Of a DNA stretch of 64,000 nucleotides, positions 15,709-24,357 are shown in pieces. Origin of the DNA: DATMGU01 sp035555315 (lineage in GTDB: Bacteria; Pseudomonadota; Alphaproteobacteria; ATCC43930; CGMCC-115725); contig DATMGU010000070.1 of the NCBI GenBank assembly GCA_035555315.1, positions 62,001 to 126,000 on the forward strand, written 5' to 3'. Below the pieces are notes generated by a model, which had not been told where the DNA came from, ran no database searches, and saw only the letters and a program-made list of their open reading frames with translations. The translations under genes were made by a program, and so were the position numbers. Within the stretch, counting starts at the first letter, position 1. Every line of letters begins with the position of its first letter.

Positions 15709-18096
15709 TTGGCGTATCGACGTTCTCGCAGGAAGCGACACTCCTGGCTGCGGCGCTTGTTCGGCGGGCTCGTCTTGTTGCTCGTGGTCGTGGCGGGGGC
15801 GGGATATTACTGGCTGCATAGTGCCCTGCCGCAGATCGACGGCACGATCTCGCTCGCCGGGCCGCATGCCGCGATCGATATCATCCGCGACGAGAATGGC
15901 GTGCCGACGATCAAGGCATCGAACGACGCCGATGCCGCCTTCGCGCTGGGCTTCGTCCATGCGCAGGAACGGTTGTTCCAGATGGATCTACAGCGCCGGC
16001 TGGCGACCGGCCAATTATCCGAGGTGATCGGGCCGGCGACGCTCGATACCGATCGGCAGATGCGGGAATTCGGCTTCCGCAAGGACGCGGTATCCGATCT
16101 GGAGCACATGTCCCCGGAGTTTCGCGCCGTCTTGCAGGCCTATGCCGCCGGTGTCAACGCGTTCATCGACAATCGGCCGGGCGCCCTGCCGGTGGAGTTT
16201 TACGCGCTCCGGTACCGGCCGGCGCATTGGGAACCCACCGATACGTTGGCCTTCGCCAAGTTGATGTCGCTTGAGCTCAGCGGCAATTACCGGCGCGAAT
16301 TGCTGCGCGCGCGGCTGGCTACCAAGCTTTCCGCCGCCCAGATCAAGCAATTATTCCCGGACTATCCGATCGATGGCCCGATAGCGCTGGGCAAGCTCAG
16401 CGCGTTGTACGACGCGCTGCCGCTCGACCGGATGCTGGCATCGCTGCCGCCGAATGTCGGGCCGACACCCGCCTCGAATAACTGGGTGGTCGACGGCAAG
16501 CATTCGGCGACCGGCAAACCGCTGCTGGCCAATGATCCGCATCTGGGTTTCTCGGCACCGGGCACCTGGTACCTCGCGCGCATCGAGATACCGGGCCTGT
16601 CGATCGTCGGCGGCACCTTGCCGGGGGCGCCGGTCGTCGTCCTCGGCCACAACCAGCGCATCGCCTGGGGCTATACGACGACCAATGCCGACGTCGAGGA
16701 TCTGTTCATCGAGAAAGTCGATCCGGCCGATCCGACGCATTACCTGACGCCGGACGGTTCGCGGCCGTTCGACACGCGGACGGAGACGATCGCCGTGCGC
16801 GGCCAATCGCCGGTGACGGTCGTGCTGCGCTCGACCCGACATGGGCCGGTGATCTCCGATGCCAGCAAATCGATCGGCGAGATCACTCAAAGCAGTGAGG
16901 TGATCGCCCTGTCCGCGACCTTCATCGGCGATGACGATACCTCGGCGGAGGCGCAATGGCGGTTGTCCAAGGCGACCGATTGGGCGAGTTTCACCGCCGC
17001 CCTGAAGCTGTGGGACGCGCCGGAACAAAACATGGTCTATGCCGATATCGACGGGAATATCGGCTTCTACGCGCCGGCGCGGGTGCCGATCCGCCGCAAC
17101 GGCGATGGCCTCATCCCCGTTCCGGGTTGGACCGGCGAGTATGACTGGACCGGCTTCATCCCCTTCGAATCCCTGCCGCACGCCTTCAATCCGGAAAGCG
17201 GCCATATCGCGACCGCCAACAACAAGGTCGTGCCGGATAGCTACCCCTATCTGATCACCAAGGAGTGGGAGCTGCCGTTCCGTGCCGAGGAGATCGAGGA
17301 CGGCTTGGCCAAGACGCCCGAGCAATCGATCGAGGCGTCGACGCGAATCATGCGCAACGATGTGTCGCTGACCGCGAAACGCCTGCTGCCGCTGATGCTG
17401 AAGACGCCGCCTGCCAGCGAGCGGGCACGCCAGGCTCAGCAGCTGCTGAGCACCTGGGATGACCGGATGCGCGCCGATCGGCCCGAACCGTTGATTTTCA
17501 CGGCTTGGCTACGCGAACTCAATCGCCGCATCTACGCGGATGAGCTCGGCGAACTGTTCCCGCAATACTGGGATGCCAACCCGCTCTTCATCGAATCCGT
17601 TTTGACCAAGTTTCCGGCTTGGTGCGACAACGTCAATACACCGGAGGTCGAGACCTGCGATCAGCAGGTAAGCAGCTCGCTCGAAGCGACGCTCGACGAA
17701 CTCAGCCACAGCTATGGGAATGATATGACCACTTGGCATTGGGGCGCACCGCATGTGGCGCTCTTCGCCCACTCGTTGTTCAGCCGGATACCGGTCCTGC
17801 GCGATATCTTCGACCTGAAGATCGAGGTGGATGGCGGCAACGACACGGTGAACGCCACCGTCTCCAGCCTGGCGAGCCTCACCTCGCCCTATACCGCCGT
17901 GCACGGTGCCGGCCTAAGAGCCATCTATGATCTGGACGATCTGGATCGGTCGGTCTTCATGATCGCGCCGGGCGAATCCGGGCATCGCATCTCACCGCAT
18001 TACAGCGACCTGCTGCAACGTTGGCACAATTTCGAATGGATGCGCCTACCATCCGGCATCCGTGGCGGCCATACCTTGCACGTGGTGCCGCAATGA
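15709..18096 (+). CDS. penicillin-acylase-family N-terminal-nucleophile amidohydrolase
   Basis: 795 residues. An N-terminal basic stretch and one hydrophobic segment (about 16-37) act as membrane anchor or signal peptide, placing the enzyme in the periplasm. The alpha part (DENGVPTIKASND, AFALGFVHAQERLFQMD) precedes the autocleavage site, where Ser256 in PTPASNNWVVDG becomes the N-terminal nucleophile of the beta chain. GHNQRIAWGYTTTNADVEDL is a conserved beta-chain motif. Family members cleave N-acyl bonds of penicillins, acyl-homoserine lactones or N-acyl amino acids. The TTG at 15709 is the only start that keeps the N-terminal segment intact. Its stop overlaps the next start as ATGA, so it is coupled to a threonine dehydratase. 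Confidence 0.92.
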   Translation: MAYRRSRRKRHSWLRRLFGGLVLLLVVVAGAGYYWLHSALPQIDGTISLAGPHAAIDIIRDENGVPTIKASNDADAAFALGFVHAQERLFQMDLQRRLATGQLSEVIGPATLDTDRQMREFGFRKDAVSDLEHMSPEFRAVLQAYAAGVNAFIDNRPGALPVEFYALRYRPAHWEPTDTLAFAKLMSLELSGNYRRELLRARLATKLSAAQIKQLFPDYPIDGPIALGKLSALYDALPLDRMLASLPPNVGPTPASNNWVVDGKHSATGKPLLANDPHLGFSAPGTWYLARIEIPGLSIVGGTLPGAPVVVLGHNQRIAWGYTTTNADVEDLFIEKVDPADPTHYLTPDGSRPFDTRTETIAVRGQSPVTVVLRSTRHGPVISDASKSIGEITQSSEVIALSATFIGDDDTSAEAQWRLSKATDWASFTAALKLWDAPEQNMVYADIDGNIGFYAPARVPIRRNGDGLIPVPGWTGEYDWTGFIPFESLPHAFNPESGHIATANNKVVPDSYPYLITKEWELPFRAEEIEDGLAKTPEQSIEASTRIMRNDVSLTAKRLLPLMLKTPPASERARQAQQLLSTWDDRMRADRPEPLIFTAWLRELNRRIYADELGELFPQYWDANPLFIESVLTKFPAWCDNVNTPEVETCDQQVSSSLEATLDELSHSYGNDMTTWHWGAPHVALFAHSLFSRIPVLRDIFDLKIEVDGGNDTVNATVSSLASLTSPYTAVHGAGLRAIYDLDDLDRSVFMIAPGESGHRISPHYSDLLQRWHNFEWMRLPSGIRGGHTLHVVPQ

Positions 18097-19364
18097 CCCC
18101 GGCCCAAGCGGTGTCGCGGACCGCCGCCGCCATGGTGCCACCGGATCTCGACGCGATACGCCGCGCGGCGGCCCTGATCCGCGATGCTGTGATCCGCACC
18201 CCCAGCGTGGTGGCACCGGCGCTGTCGACCCTGTGCGGCGCCGAGATCGTGCTGAAACTCGAGACCCTGCAACGAACCGGCTCGTTCAAGGAACGCGGCG
18301 CGCTGAACAAGCTGGCCGGGTTGACCGAGGCTGAACGCCAGCGCGGCGTGATCGCCATGTCGGCCGGCAATCACGCGCAAGGGGTCGCCTATCACGCGAC
18401 GCGCCTGGGCATTCCGGCGACCATCGTGATGCCTAGGGGTACGCCCTTCACCAAGGTGGAGCGGACCGCCTCCTATGGGGCGACGGTGCTGCTGCGCGGT
18501 GACACCCTGAGCGAAGCGCGCGATGCGGCGTTCGAGCTGGCGGCCGAGCAGCAGCTGGTATTCGTGCATCCTTACGACGACGACGCGATCATAGCGGGCC
18601 AGGGTACGGTCGGCCTCGAACTGCTCGAAGACTTTCCACAGCTCGATACGCTGGTCGTGCCGATCGGCGGTGGCGGCCTGATCTCCGGCATCGCGACCGC
18701 CGCCAAGGGCATCAACCCTCGGATCGAGGTCATCGGCGTGCAGACGACCCAATTCCCGTCGATGCATCATACCTTGAGGAACCTGCCGATCCCGGCCGCC
18801 GGCCAGACGATCGCCGAAGGCATCGCGGTGAAGGAGCCGGGCGACCTTACCCGCGCGATCGTCGCCCGCCTGGTCGACGACATCGTGCTGGTCGACGAGC
18901 ATCAGATCGAACGGGGGATCGATACCCTGCTGCAGGCCCAGAAACTGGTCGTCGAGGGTGCGGGAGCCGCCGGACTGGCGGCGGTGCTGGCGGAACCCGC
19001 ACGCTTCGCCGGCAAGCGCATCGGCCTGGTCTTGACCGGCGGCAACATCGATGCGCGCATCCTATCCTCGATCCTGGTGCGCGGCATGCTGCGCAGCGGC
19101 CGGCTGGTGCGGATCCGCGCCGAGATCTCGGATATGCCCGGCACGCTCGCCCAGGTCGCCCGCATCATCGGCAATGCCGGCGGCAATATCGTCGAGATCT
19201 TTCACCAGCGGCTGTTCCAGGACGTGCCGGTCAAGCGCACCGATCTCGATGTGGTGATCGAAACCCGCGACCTCGCTCATGTCCGCGCCATTCTCGACGA
19301 GATGAAAGAGGCCGGCTTTCCGACCCGCCTGCTGTCCAATTCGACGCTCGACGGCGCTGGCTGA
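18093..19364 (+). CDS. threonine ammonia-lyase (catabolic-type, with ACT domain)
   Basis: 423 residues. A PLP fold-type II core carries Lys66 in TGSFKERGALNKL, the SAGNHAQGVAYH substrate loop and the glycine-rich phosphate loop GGGGLISG. Residues about 340-410 form one ACT domain (ISDMPGTLAQVARIIGNAGG). This length and single ACT domain fit the biodegradative-like group that converts threonine to 2-oxobutyrate and ammonia and often acts on serine too. The ATG at 18093 overlaps the acylase stop, arguing for translational coupling. The natural reading is that the acylase frees an amino acid that this enzyme then deaminates; that link is inference. Confidence 0.92.
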   Translation: MTPAQAVSRTAAAMVPPDLDAIRRAAALIRDAVIRTPSVVAPALSTLCGAEIVLKLETLQRTGSFKERGALNKLAGLTEAERQRGVIAMSAGNHAQGVAYHATRLGIPATIVMPRGTPFTKVERTASYGATVLLRGDTLSEARDAAFELAAEQQLVFVHPYDDDAIIAGQGTVGLELLEDFPQLDTLVVPIGGGGLISGIATAAKGINPRIEVIGVQTTQFPSMHHTLRNLPIPAAGQTIAEGIAVKEPGDLTRAIVARLVDDIVLVDEHQIERGIDTLLQAQKLVVEGAGAAGLAAVLAEPARFAGKRIGLVLTGGNIDARILSSILVRGMLRSGRLVRIRAEISDMPGTLAQVARIIGNAGGNIVEIFHQRLFQDVPVKRTDLDVVIETRDLAHVRAILDEMKEAGFPTRLLSNSTLDGAG

Positions 19365-19371
19365 TTTGGCG

Positions 19372-20598
19372 ATGCATATCGTGATCATCGGCGCCGGGCA
19401 GGCCGGCGGCCGGGCGGCGGAGGCGTTGCGCGCCGTCGATGCCGACTGCGCCATCACCTTGGTCGGCGTCGAGACGCATCCGCCTTATGAGCGGCCGCCG
19501 CTCTCCAAGGGCGTGCTGACCGGCGCGCAGCCGGTGGCGACGACCTATCTCAATCCGACCGAGTTCTACGCGGCGAACCGGATCGTGCTCCGGCTCGGCG
19601 TCACCGCGACCGAGATCGACCGGGCTGGACGCCGCGTCCACCTCGACGACGGCGGCGTCCTCGGCTACGACGCCCTGCTGCTGACCACCGGCGCCCGCGC
19701 CCGGCGCCTGGCGATCCCCGGTGCGGATGGCGCCGATATCCACCATTTGCGCGATATCGACGACTGCTTGGCGCTCAGCCGGACCTTGGGGCCCGGCCGG
19801 CGCTTGGCGGTCATCGGTGCCGGCTTCATCGGCCTGGAGGTCGCCGCCGCCGCCCGCGCGCTGGAGACCGAGGTGACCGTGGTGGAGTTCGGGGCCCATC
19901 CCCTCGGCCGGGTCGCTCCGCCTGCGCTGGGCGCCTGGTTCGCCGATTTGCATCGCGCTCACGGGGTGGATCTGCGCCTCGGTGCCGCGGCGACCGCCAT
20001 CGACCGGGACGGATCGGCGCCCTTGACGCTCAGGCTTGCCGACGGCGAAGCCATACGGGCGGATGCGCTGGCGGTCGGCATCGGCGCCGTGCCCAATACC
20101 GAACTTGCCGCGGCGGCCGGCCTCGCCGTCGATGACGGCATCGTCGTCGACGAGTTCGGCCGGACCAGCGATCCGGCGATCTTCGCCGCGGGCGACGTCA
20201 CCCGCCACTGGAACCCGCTGCTGTGCCGCAGCCTGCGCCTGGAGGCGTGGCAGAACGCCCAGAACCAGGCGATCGCCGTCGCCCGCGCGATGGTGAGCGA
20301 GGGCACCGGCACGGCGGCACCCCATGCGGAGATCCCCTGGTTCTGGAGCGATCAATATGACGTGAACCTGCAATCCGCCGGGCATTTCGATCCGGCCGGC
20401 GCGGTCGTCTGGCGGGGCGATCCGACGGGCAAGGCCTTCGCGCTGTTCTATCTCATGGGCGACCGCCTCGTCGGCGCCAGCACTGTCAATCAAGGCCGCG
20501 AGATGCGGATGATCCGCAAGCGGATCGCGGAAGATCGCCCGATCGATCCGCGGCTTCTGGCGGACACCACGCTGAAGCTGGCGGACTGCCTGATCTAA
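19372..20598 (+). CDS. NAD(P)H-ferredoxin reductase, Rieske-system type (FAD)
   Basis: 408 residues. HIVIIGAGQAGGRAAEAL is the FAD-binding Rossmann motif, PPYERPPLSKGVL is the signature of the oxygenase-coupled reductase family, and VIGAGFIGLEVAAAA binds NAD(P)H. FGRTSDPAIFAAGDV is the second FAD motif. A C-terminal reductase domain follows (about 320-405, WFWSDQYDVNLQSAG). It should pass electrons from NAD(P)H to a small ferredoxin; the Rieske protein 167 bases downstream is the obvious partner. No terminal oxygenase lies in the window. It starts seven bases after threonine dehydratase. Confidence 0.92.
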   Translation: MHIVIIGAGQAGGRAAEALRAVDADCAITLVGVETHPPYERPPLSKGVLTGAQPVATTYLNPTEFYAANRIVLRLGVTATEIDRAGRRVHLDDGGVLGYDALLLTTGARARRLAIPGADGADIHHLRDIDDCLALSRTLGPGRRLAVIGAGFIGLEVAAAARALETEVTVVEFGAHPLGRVAPPALGAWFADLHRAHGVDLRLGAAATAIDRDGSAPLTLRLADGEAIRADALAVGIGAVPNTELAAAAGLAVDDGIVVDEFGRTSDPAIFAAGDVTRHWNPLLCRSLRLEAWQNAQNQAIAVARAMVSEGTGTAAPHAEIPWFWSDQYDVNLQSAGHFDPAGAVVWRGDPTGKAFALFYLMGDRLVGASTVNQGREMRMIRKRIAEDRPIDPRLLADTTLKLADCLI

Positions 20599-20608
20599 GC
20601 CGTGCCTT

Positions 20609-20638
20609 ATCTGAGCAGGCCAGATCTAAGCAGGCCGA
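20609..20638 (+). repeat. two tandem 15-bp repeats after the ferredoxin reductase
   Basis: ATCTGAGCAGGCCAG (20609-20623) is followed by ATCTAAGCAGGCCGA (20624-20638). The preceding bases from 20593 (ATCTAAGCCGTGCC) look like a decayed earlier copy that contains the reductase stop codon TAA. Confidence 0.88.
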
Positions 20639-20765
20639 CCCTTTGGCAAGCCGCCCGTCTATGCTAAGCGAAAGCGTCATCGAGGTTTTCACCCAAGGAG
20701 CCACCGTTGCATCTTCGATCCGCCTCCCTTTCGATTTGCCAATCCTCGCATCCGGCGGTGCGCTC

Positions 20766-21080
20766 ATGAGCGGCACCTGGGTCCGGTTGGCCGGCATCGA
20801 CGAGCTCGCCGAGGGCGAGATTCTCGGCGTCGAGGCCGGCGGCAAGCAGATCGCCCTCTACAATGTCGATGGCAGCATCTACGCCACGGACAATGTCTGC
20901 AGCCACGCCTATGCGCTGCTGTCGGACGGGTATCTGGATGGCGACGTGATCGAATGCCCGCTGCATGCGGGACGGTTCGAGGTCAAGACCGGCAAGGCGC
21001 TCGGCGCACCGGTCACCAAGGACCTCGCCGCCTATCCGGTGCGGGTCGAGGACGGCGCCATCCTGGTCGATCTGGGCTGA
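20766..21080 (+). CDS. Rieske-type [2Fe-2S] ferredoxin (dioxygenase ferredoxin component family)
   Basis: 104 residues, a normal length for this family. The two cluster motifs are Cys45-x-His47 (DNVCSHAYALL) and Cys64-x-x-His67 (IECPLHAGRFEV). Such proteins carry single electrons from a flavin reductase to a ring-hydroxylating or related oxygenase. The frame is open upstream, but MSGTWVRLAGIDEL is the family's normal start. With the reductase it makes a complete two-component electron chain whose terminal oxygenase must be encoded elsewhere. Confidence 0.9.
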   Translation: MSGTWVRLAGIDELAEGEILGVEAGGKQIALYNVDGSIYATDNVCSHAYALLSDGYLDGDVIECPLHAGRFEVKTGKALGAPVTKDLAAYPVRVEDGAILVDLG

Positions 21081-21189
21081 TCCCGGGGGCAGCCGCCCCC
21101 GATCGAATTCAGAGGCATTGGCGGACGTCCGCTTTGGTGTGCATTCCGGCCCCACGTCGAACATCGCGCAAGGTCCGAAAAGTGCCAGA

Positions 21190-21732
21190 TCACCCCCCGG
21201 GCTTATCCTCACAGAATCGGATGCGATTGCTGAAGGGGTCTGTGACGGTCATGACCAGCCCCCAGGGCATATCCTCCACCCCAGGCTTGCCGTGGGTGTA
21301 GCCCTTGAGGGCGAGTTCCTGCTGGTAGGCACGGACGCCTCGCATGTTCACGAAGGCTGTGGAACCAGGGCTTGCATCACCATGGTGGCCGCTGAGATGC
21401 AGTGTTAGCCCGGACCGCGAAACCTGAGCATAGAGTGGGAAGTCGTCGCCGAAGCGATGCTCCCAATCCAGATTGAAGCCCAGAAAGCCGAGGTAGAATT
21501 CCTTGGCTTTGACATCATCGAAAATACGCATGATCGGGCTGGTGCGTTGGAACTGAACATTGTCGGATAGCGGCGCGGTGTTGCTGGCGGCGGCCAGTGT
21601 ATTCCAACTATCGAGTCCAAGCTGGGCCGCGACGATCTCCAAAGCGGCGCTGTGGGGGATATAGATCTGCCTCTGGCTCAGCGATGTCCGAAGCGCTTTC
21701 GCCATCGTCTTAGGATCAGGAATATTTCGCAT
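21190..21732 (-). CDS. glyoxalase/VOC-superfamily protein with N-terminal extension
   Basis: 180 residues from ATG at 21730-21732. The N-terminal 60 residues (KALRTSLSQRQIYIPHSAALEIVAAQLGLDSWNTLAA) are a small helical module that often precedes glyoxalase-like domains. The rest is a VOC fold: IMRIFDDVKAKEFYLGFLGF, GLTLHLSGHHGDASPGS and VTDPFSNRIRFCE. Relatives include bleomycin-binding and dioxygenase-type proteins, so the chemistry is open. It stands alone on the minus strand, with about 200 bases to the LacI gene stop. Confidence 0.82.
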   Translation of the reverse strand: MRNIPDPKTMAKALRTSLSQRQIYIPHSAALEIVAAQLGLDSWNTLAAASNTAPLSDNVQFQRTSPIMRIFDDVKAKEFYLGFLGFNLDWEHRFGDDFPLYAQVSRSGLTLHLSGHHGDASPGSTAFVNMRGVRAYQQELALKGYTHGKPGVEDMPWGLVMTVTDPFSNRIRFCEDKPGG

Positions 21733-21946
21733 TGTACCGTACCTTGGCTCCGGCGAATGATCCGTCAGTGCTCGCATTGCTGACGCACTCGCCGCCCAAG
21801 ACGGGTCACGATGCGGGAAGCTATAGGATACTTTCACCATCCCTCTCGGGCGCGAGCGGCAGGCAGTATCAGCCAGCGGCAAGCATATTCCGCTTGGAAA
21901 CGGAGATCAACGGAAGCCCTCAAGTGGGACGAGCGGCGGTCGCCGG

Positions 21947-23029
21947 TCAATCGGCTGCGTTCTGTGTCGACTTTTCTCGCCAAGCGCTTTCCCCTTCGCT
22001 GTCGGGCGAAAATTCGGTGGGAATAAGCACTACCGGCCACGCACCGGCCGCCGTGGCCTGCTCCTGACCTTCAATTTGCGAAAACCCCGCTGCGATCATT
22101 GCCTCGACATTCTGGCGGGTCATCGTCACATCGAAGGGTAGATGGGCGGCGAAGGGGTCCCAGTCGAAGCAACCGATACACACATTGTCCATGGCGCTGC
22201 GCGGCAGGAAGGAGGTGAATTGCACCAGACCTTCGAAGGCCGTGATCGAGTTGATGAACAGGCCACCCGGCATCCGGCCAAGCGTTTCATAGCGTTGGGC
22301 GAGTGCCGCTTTTGCCGAGGACGGCCGGTAGCCGCAGCAATCGACATCATGCGGCGCATGGCTCATGCCGCATGCCGCGATCGCATCATTGAAGCCGGCT
22401 ACGCGCTTGTCCGTGGCGTACTCGCCGGCGATGCCACCCAAAAAGTAAAGGTCTTTCGGGGCATCGGGGTGGGACCGCATTTTCTCGATCAAAACTTCGG
22501 TCAAAGCGCGGGCACCGCCGAAATTATCGGAAACCACGGACGGGGCCTCATTACCCGGCAAATCGATATTGATGCTGGGAATGCGGGCCGCCCGGCACAA
22601 GGCATTCAGAGGCTGCGGATTGCGGACGCCGACGACAAAGAGAAATTCGACCTGCTGCGACAGCAAGGCAGTGGTCACGCTGACTTCGATGGCCTCGTCT
22701 CGCTGCGTGCTCACCACGATCGGACAAAGACCGCGCTGGCGTGCCTCGGTTTCGAAAGCCTCGGCCAGGCCGGCAAAAAAGCGGTTCCGATGGTGCGGTA
22801 AGATCATGCCCGCCAGGCCCGAGCGCGACAGGCGCAAGCCGCGCGCCTTCATATTGACGGCATAACCGAGATCTTCGGCGGCTTTGAGGACGCGCTTGGC
22901 GGTTTCATCCTTGATCCGGTAGCGCGTCCAACTGCCATTGAGCACAACACTAACGGTAGCGGGGGATGCCTTGGTTGCCTTGGCAATATCGTAAATCGTG
23001 GATCTTCGTTTGCCCGCCGCCTGTGCCAT
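21947..23029 (-). CDS. LacI-family transcriptional repressor of the adjacent sugar operon
   Basis: 360 residues. Residues about 8-58 are the LacI helix-turn-helix (STIYDIAKATKASPATVSVVLNG, then ETAKRVLKAAEDLGYAVN, where hinge helix follows). The remainder is a periplasmic-binding-protein-like sensor domain for a small ligand, probably a sugar or sugar phosphate. The gene is divergent from the ABC operon, and two identical palindromic half-sites lie in the shared 171-bp gap beside the operon promoter. It most likely represses the operon, and perhaps itself, until the transported sugar is present. Confidence 0.92.
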   Translation of the reverse strand: MAQAAGKRRSTIYDIAKATKASPATVSVVLNGSWTRYRIKDETAKRVLKAAEDLGYAVNMKARGLRLSRSGLAGMILPHHRNRFFAGLAEAFETEARQRGLCPIVVSTQRDEAIEVSVTTALLSQQVEFLFVVGVRNPQPLNALCRAARIPSINIDLPGNEAPSVVSDNFGGARALTEVLIEKMRSHPDAPKDLYFLGGIAGEYATDKRVAGFNDAIAACGMSHAPHDVDCCGYRPSSAKAALAQRYETLGRMPGGLFINSITAFEGLVQFTSFLPRSAMDNVCIGCFDWDPFAAHLPFDVTMTRQNVEAMIAAGFSQIEGQEQATAAGAWPVVLIPTEFSPDSEGESAWREKSTQNAAD

Positions 23030-23083
23030 TCCCTACTCCTAACACACGCTACGGCCTGCGCAATGGAGCACACTCACATCGAT

Positions 23084-23131
23084 GCTAAATCCATTCAGCT
23101 TCCTTGACAAGAATTGCTGAATGGATTTAGC
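23084..23131 (+). promoter_or_regulatory. paired LacI operators flanking a -35 box for the sugar operon
   Basis: GCTAAATCCATTCAGC at 23084-23099 is the exact reverse complement of GCTGAATGGATTTAGC at 23116-23131. Each 16-bp copy is itself an imperfect palindrome with a central CC or GG, as LacI-family sites have. Their centres are 32 bp apart, about three helical turns. TTGACA at 23104-23109 lies between them, so the second site covers the spacer and the -10 region (TTAGCT is the nearest candidate, weak). Binding at both would block polymerase. Confidence 0.85.
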
Positions 23132-23200
23132 TCGGCAGATCTGGGGACAAGAGCTTGCTTGCCCGAGCAAGCAGAAAATAGATTCTGGAGGAAACAACCC

Positions 23201-24235
23201 ATGGCTTCGAACTTCGCTTCGATTCCGGCGGCGGTCGAACGTCGCAAGTTTCTCATCACGTCGGTTCTCGGCGCCGGGACGCTCCTGTTTCCCGGCGTCT
23301 TAGGTGCCGCGCGCGCCTCTGCCGCCAAGCCGGTCATCGGCGTCGTGGTGAAAATCGGCGGCATTCCCTGGTTCAACGCGATGGAGGCCGGCATCAAGAA
23401 AAAGTCGGCCGAGCTCGGCGTCGATGCCTTCATGGTCGGCCCCACCAGCGCCGATCCGGCCCTGCAGGTTCGCGCCATCGAAGACCTCATCGCCAAGGGC
23501 GTCGATGTCATCGGCGTGGTCCCCAATGATGCGCAAGTGCTCGAGCCCGTGCTCGAACGCGCCCGCAAGGCCGGCATCAAGGTCATCACCCATGAATCGC
23601 CCAAGCAGCAGCAAGCCGATTGGGATTTCGAACTCGCCTCCGTACAGGGCTTTGGGGATGCTTATGGCAAACGCCTTGCCGAAGCGCTTGGCAACAAGGG
23701 GGGATACGCGGTTTTCGTCGGCTCGTTGACCGTGCCGCTGCACAACGCGTGGGCCGATGCCGCCATCGCCTATCTCAAGAAGAATGCGCCCGATATGAAG
23801 CTGATCGGCGATCGCTATGGCGTCGCCGAGGATGTCAACGCTTCCCGCTCCACGGCACTCGATCTCATCAGCGCCCATCCCGATCTCAAAGGTATCCTCG
23901 CTTTCGGCAGCCAAGGGCCGATCGGTGCCGCGCGCGCCGTCACGGAAAAGGGCAAGACCGGCGAAATCAAGGTACTCGGCCCGTTCTCGCCGGGGCAGGG
24001 CAAGCGGCTGGTGCATGACGGCGTCCTGACCGGCGGCTTCATGTGGAATCCGGAGCTGGCCGGCGAAGTCTTCGTCACGCTGGGCACCATGGTCGCCAAG
24101 GGCCAGGAGATTAAGGACGGCACCAATATCGAAGGCCTCGGCGTGGTTCATCCCGCGGGTCACAACCTCATCGTCGACCAGTTGGTGGAGCTGAACAAGG
24201 ATACCATCGACGGCCTCGCCAATATGGGGCTGTAG
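23201..24235 (+). CDS. periplasmic sugar-binding protein of an ABC transporter
   Basis: 344 residues. The N-terminus has RRKFLITSVLGAGTLLFPG ending ARASA, a Sec or Tat-like signal peptide. The mature part is a type I periplasmic binding fold: KPVIGVVVKIGGIPWFNAMEAGIKK, then IEDLIAKGVDVIGVVPND, and HPDLKGILAFGSQGPIGAARA. It resembles binding proteins of the AI-2, rhamnose and related pentose or ketose groups. GGAGGA lies nine bases before the ATG. It is the first gene of the operon, with ATPase, two permeases and an epimerase following. Confidence 0.92.
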   Translation: MASNFASIPAAVERRKFLITSVLGAGTLLFPGVLGAARASAAKPVIGVVVKIGGIPWFNAMEAGIKKKSAELGVDAFMVGPTSADPALQVRAIEDLIAKGVDVIGVVPNDAQVLEPVLERARKAGIKVITHESPKQQQADWDFELASVQGFGDAYGKRLAEALGNKGGYAVFVGSLTVPLHNAWADAAIAYLKKNAPDMKLIGDRYGVAEDVNASRSTALDLISAHPDLKGILAFGSQGPIGAARAVTEKGKTGEIKVLGPFSPGQGKRLVHDGVLTGGFMWNPELAGEVFVTLGTMVAKGQEIKDGTNIEGLGVVHPAGHNLIVDQLVELNKDTIDGLANMGL

Positions 24236-24257
24236 GAAACGAGCGCGACGCTGGGTG

Positions 24258-24300
24258 CTCCCTCCCCCACGGGTCTAGATCCGGGGGGATGGGATGGAGG
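24258..24300 (+). terminator. imperfect stem-loop between binding-protein and ATPase genes
   Basis: CTCCCTCCCCC at 24258-24268 can pair with the G-rich 24283-24299 (GGGGGGATGGGATGGAG), and the loop region GGGTCTAGATCC is itself nearly palindromic. Such structures after the first gene commonly protect or terminate part of the message, giving more binding protein than transporter. No T run follows, so read-through into the ATPase gene is expected. Confidence 0.5.
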
Positions 24301-24357
24301 CCTAGCTCCGCGCGCCCACCCTTCCGTTCCCTCCCCGACTCCAGCCGTGAGGCTTCG

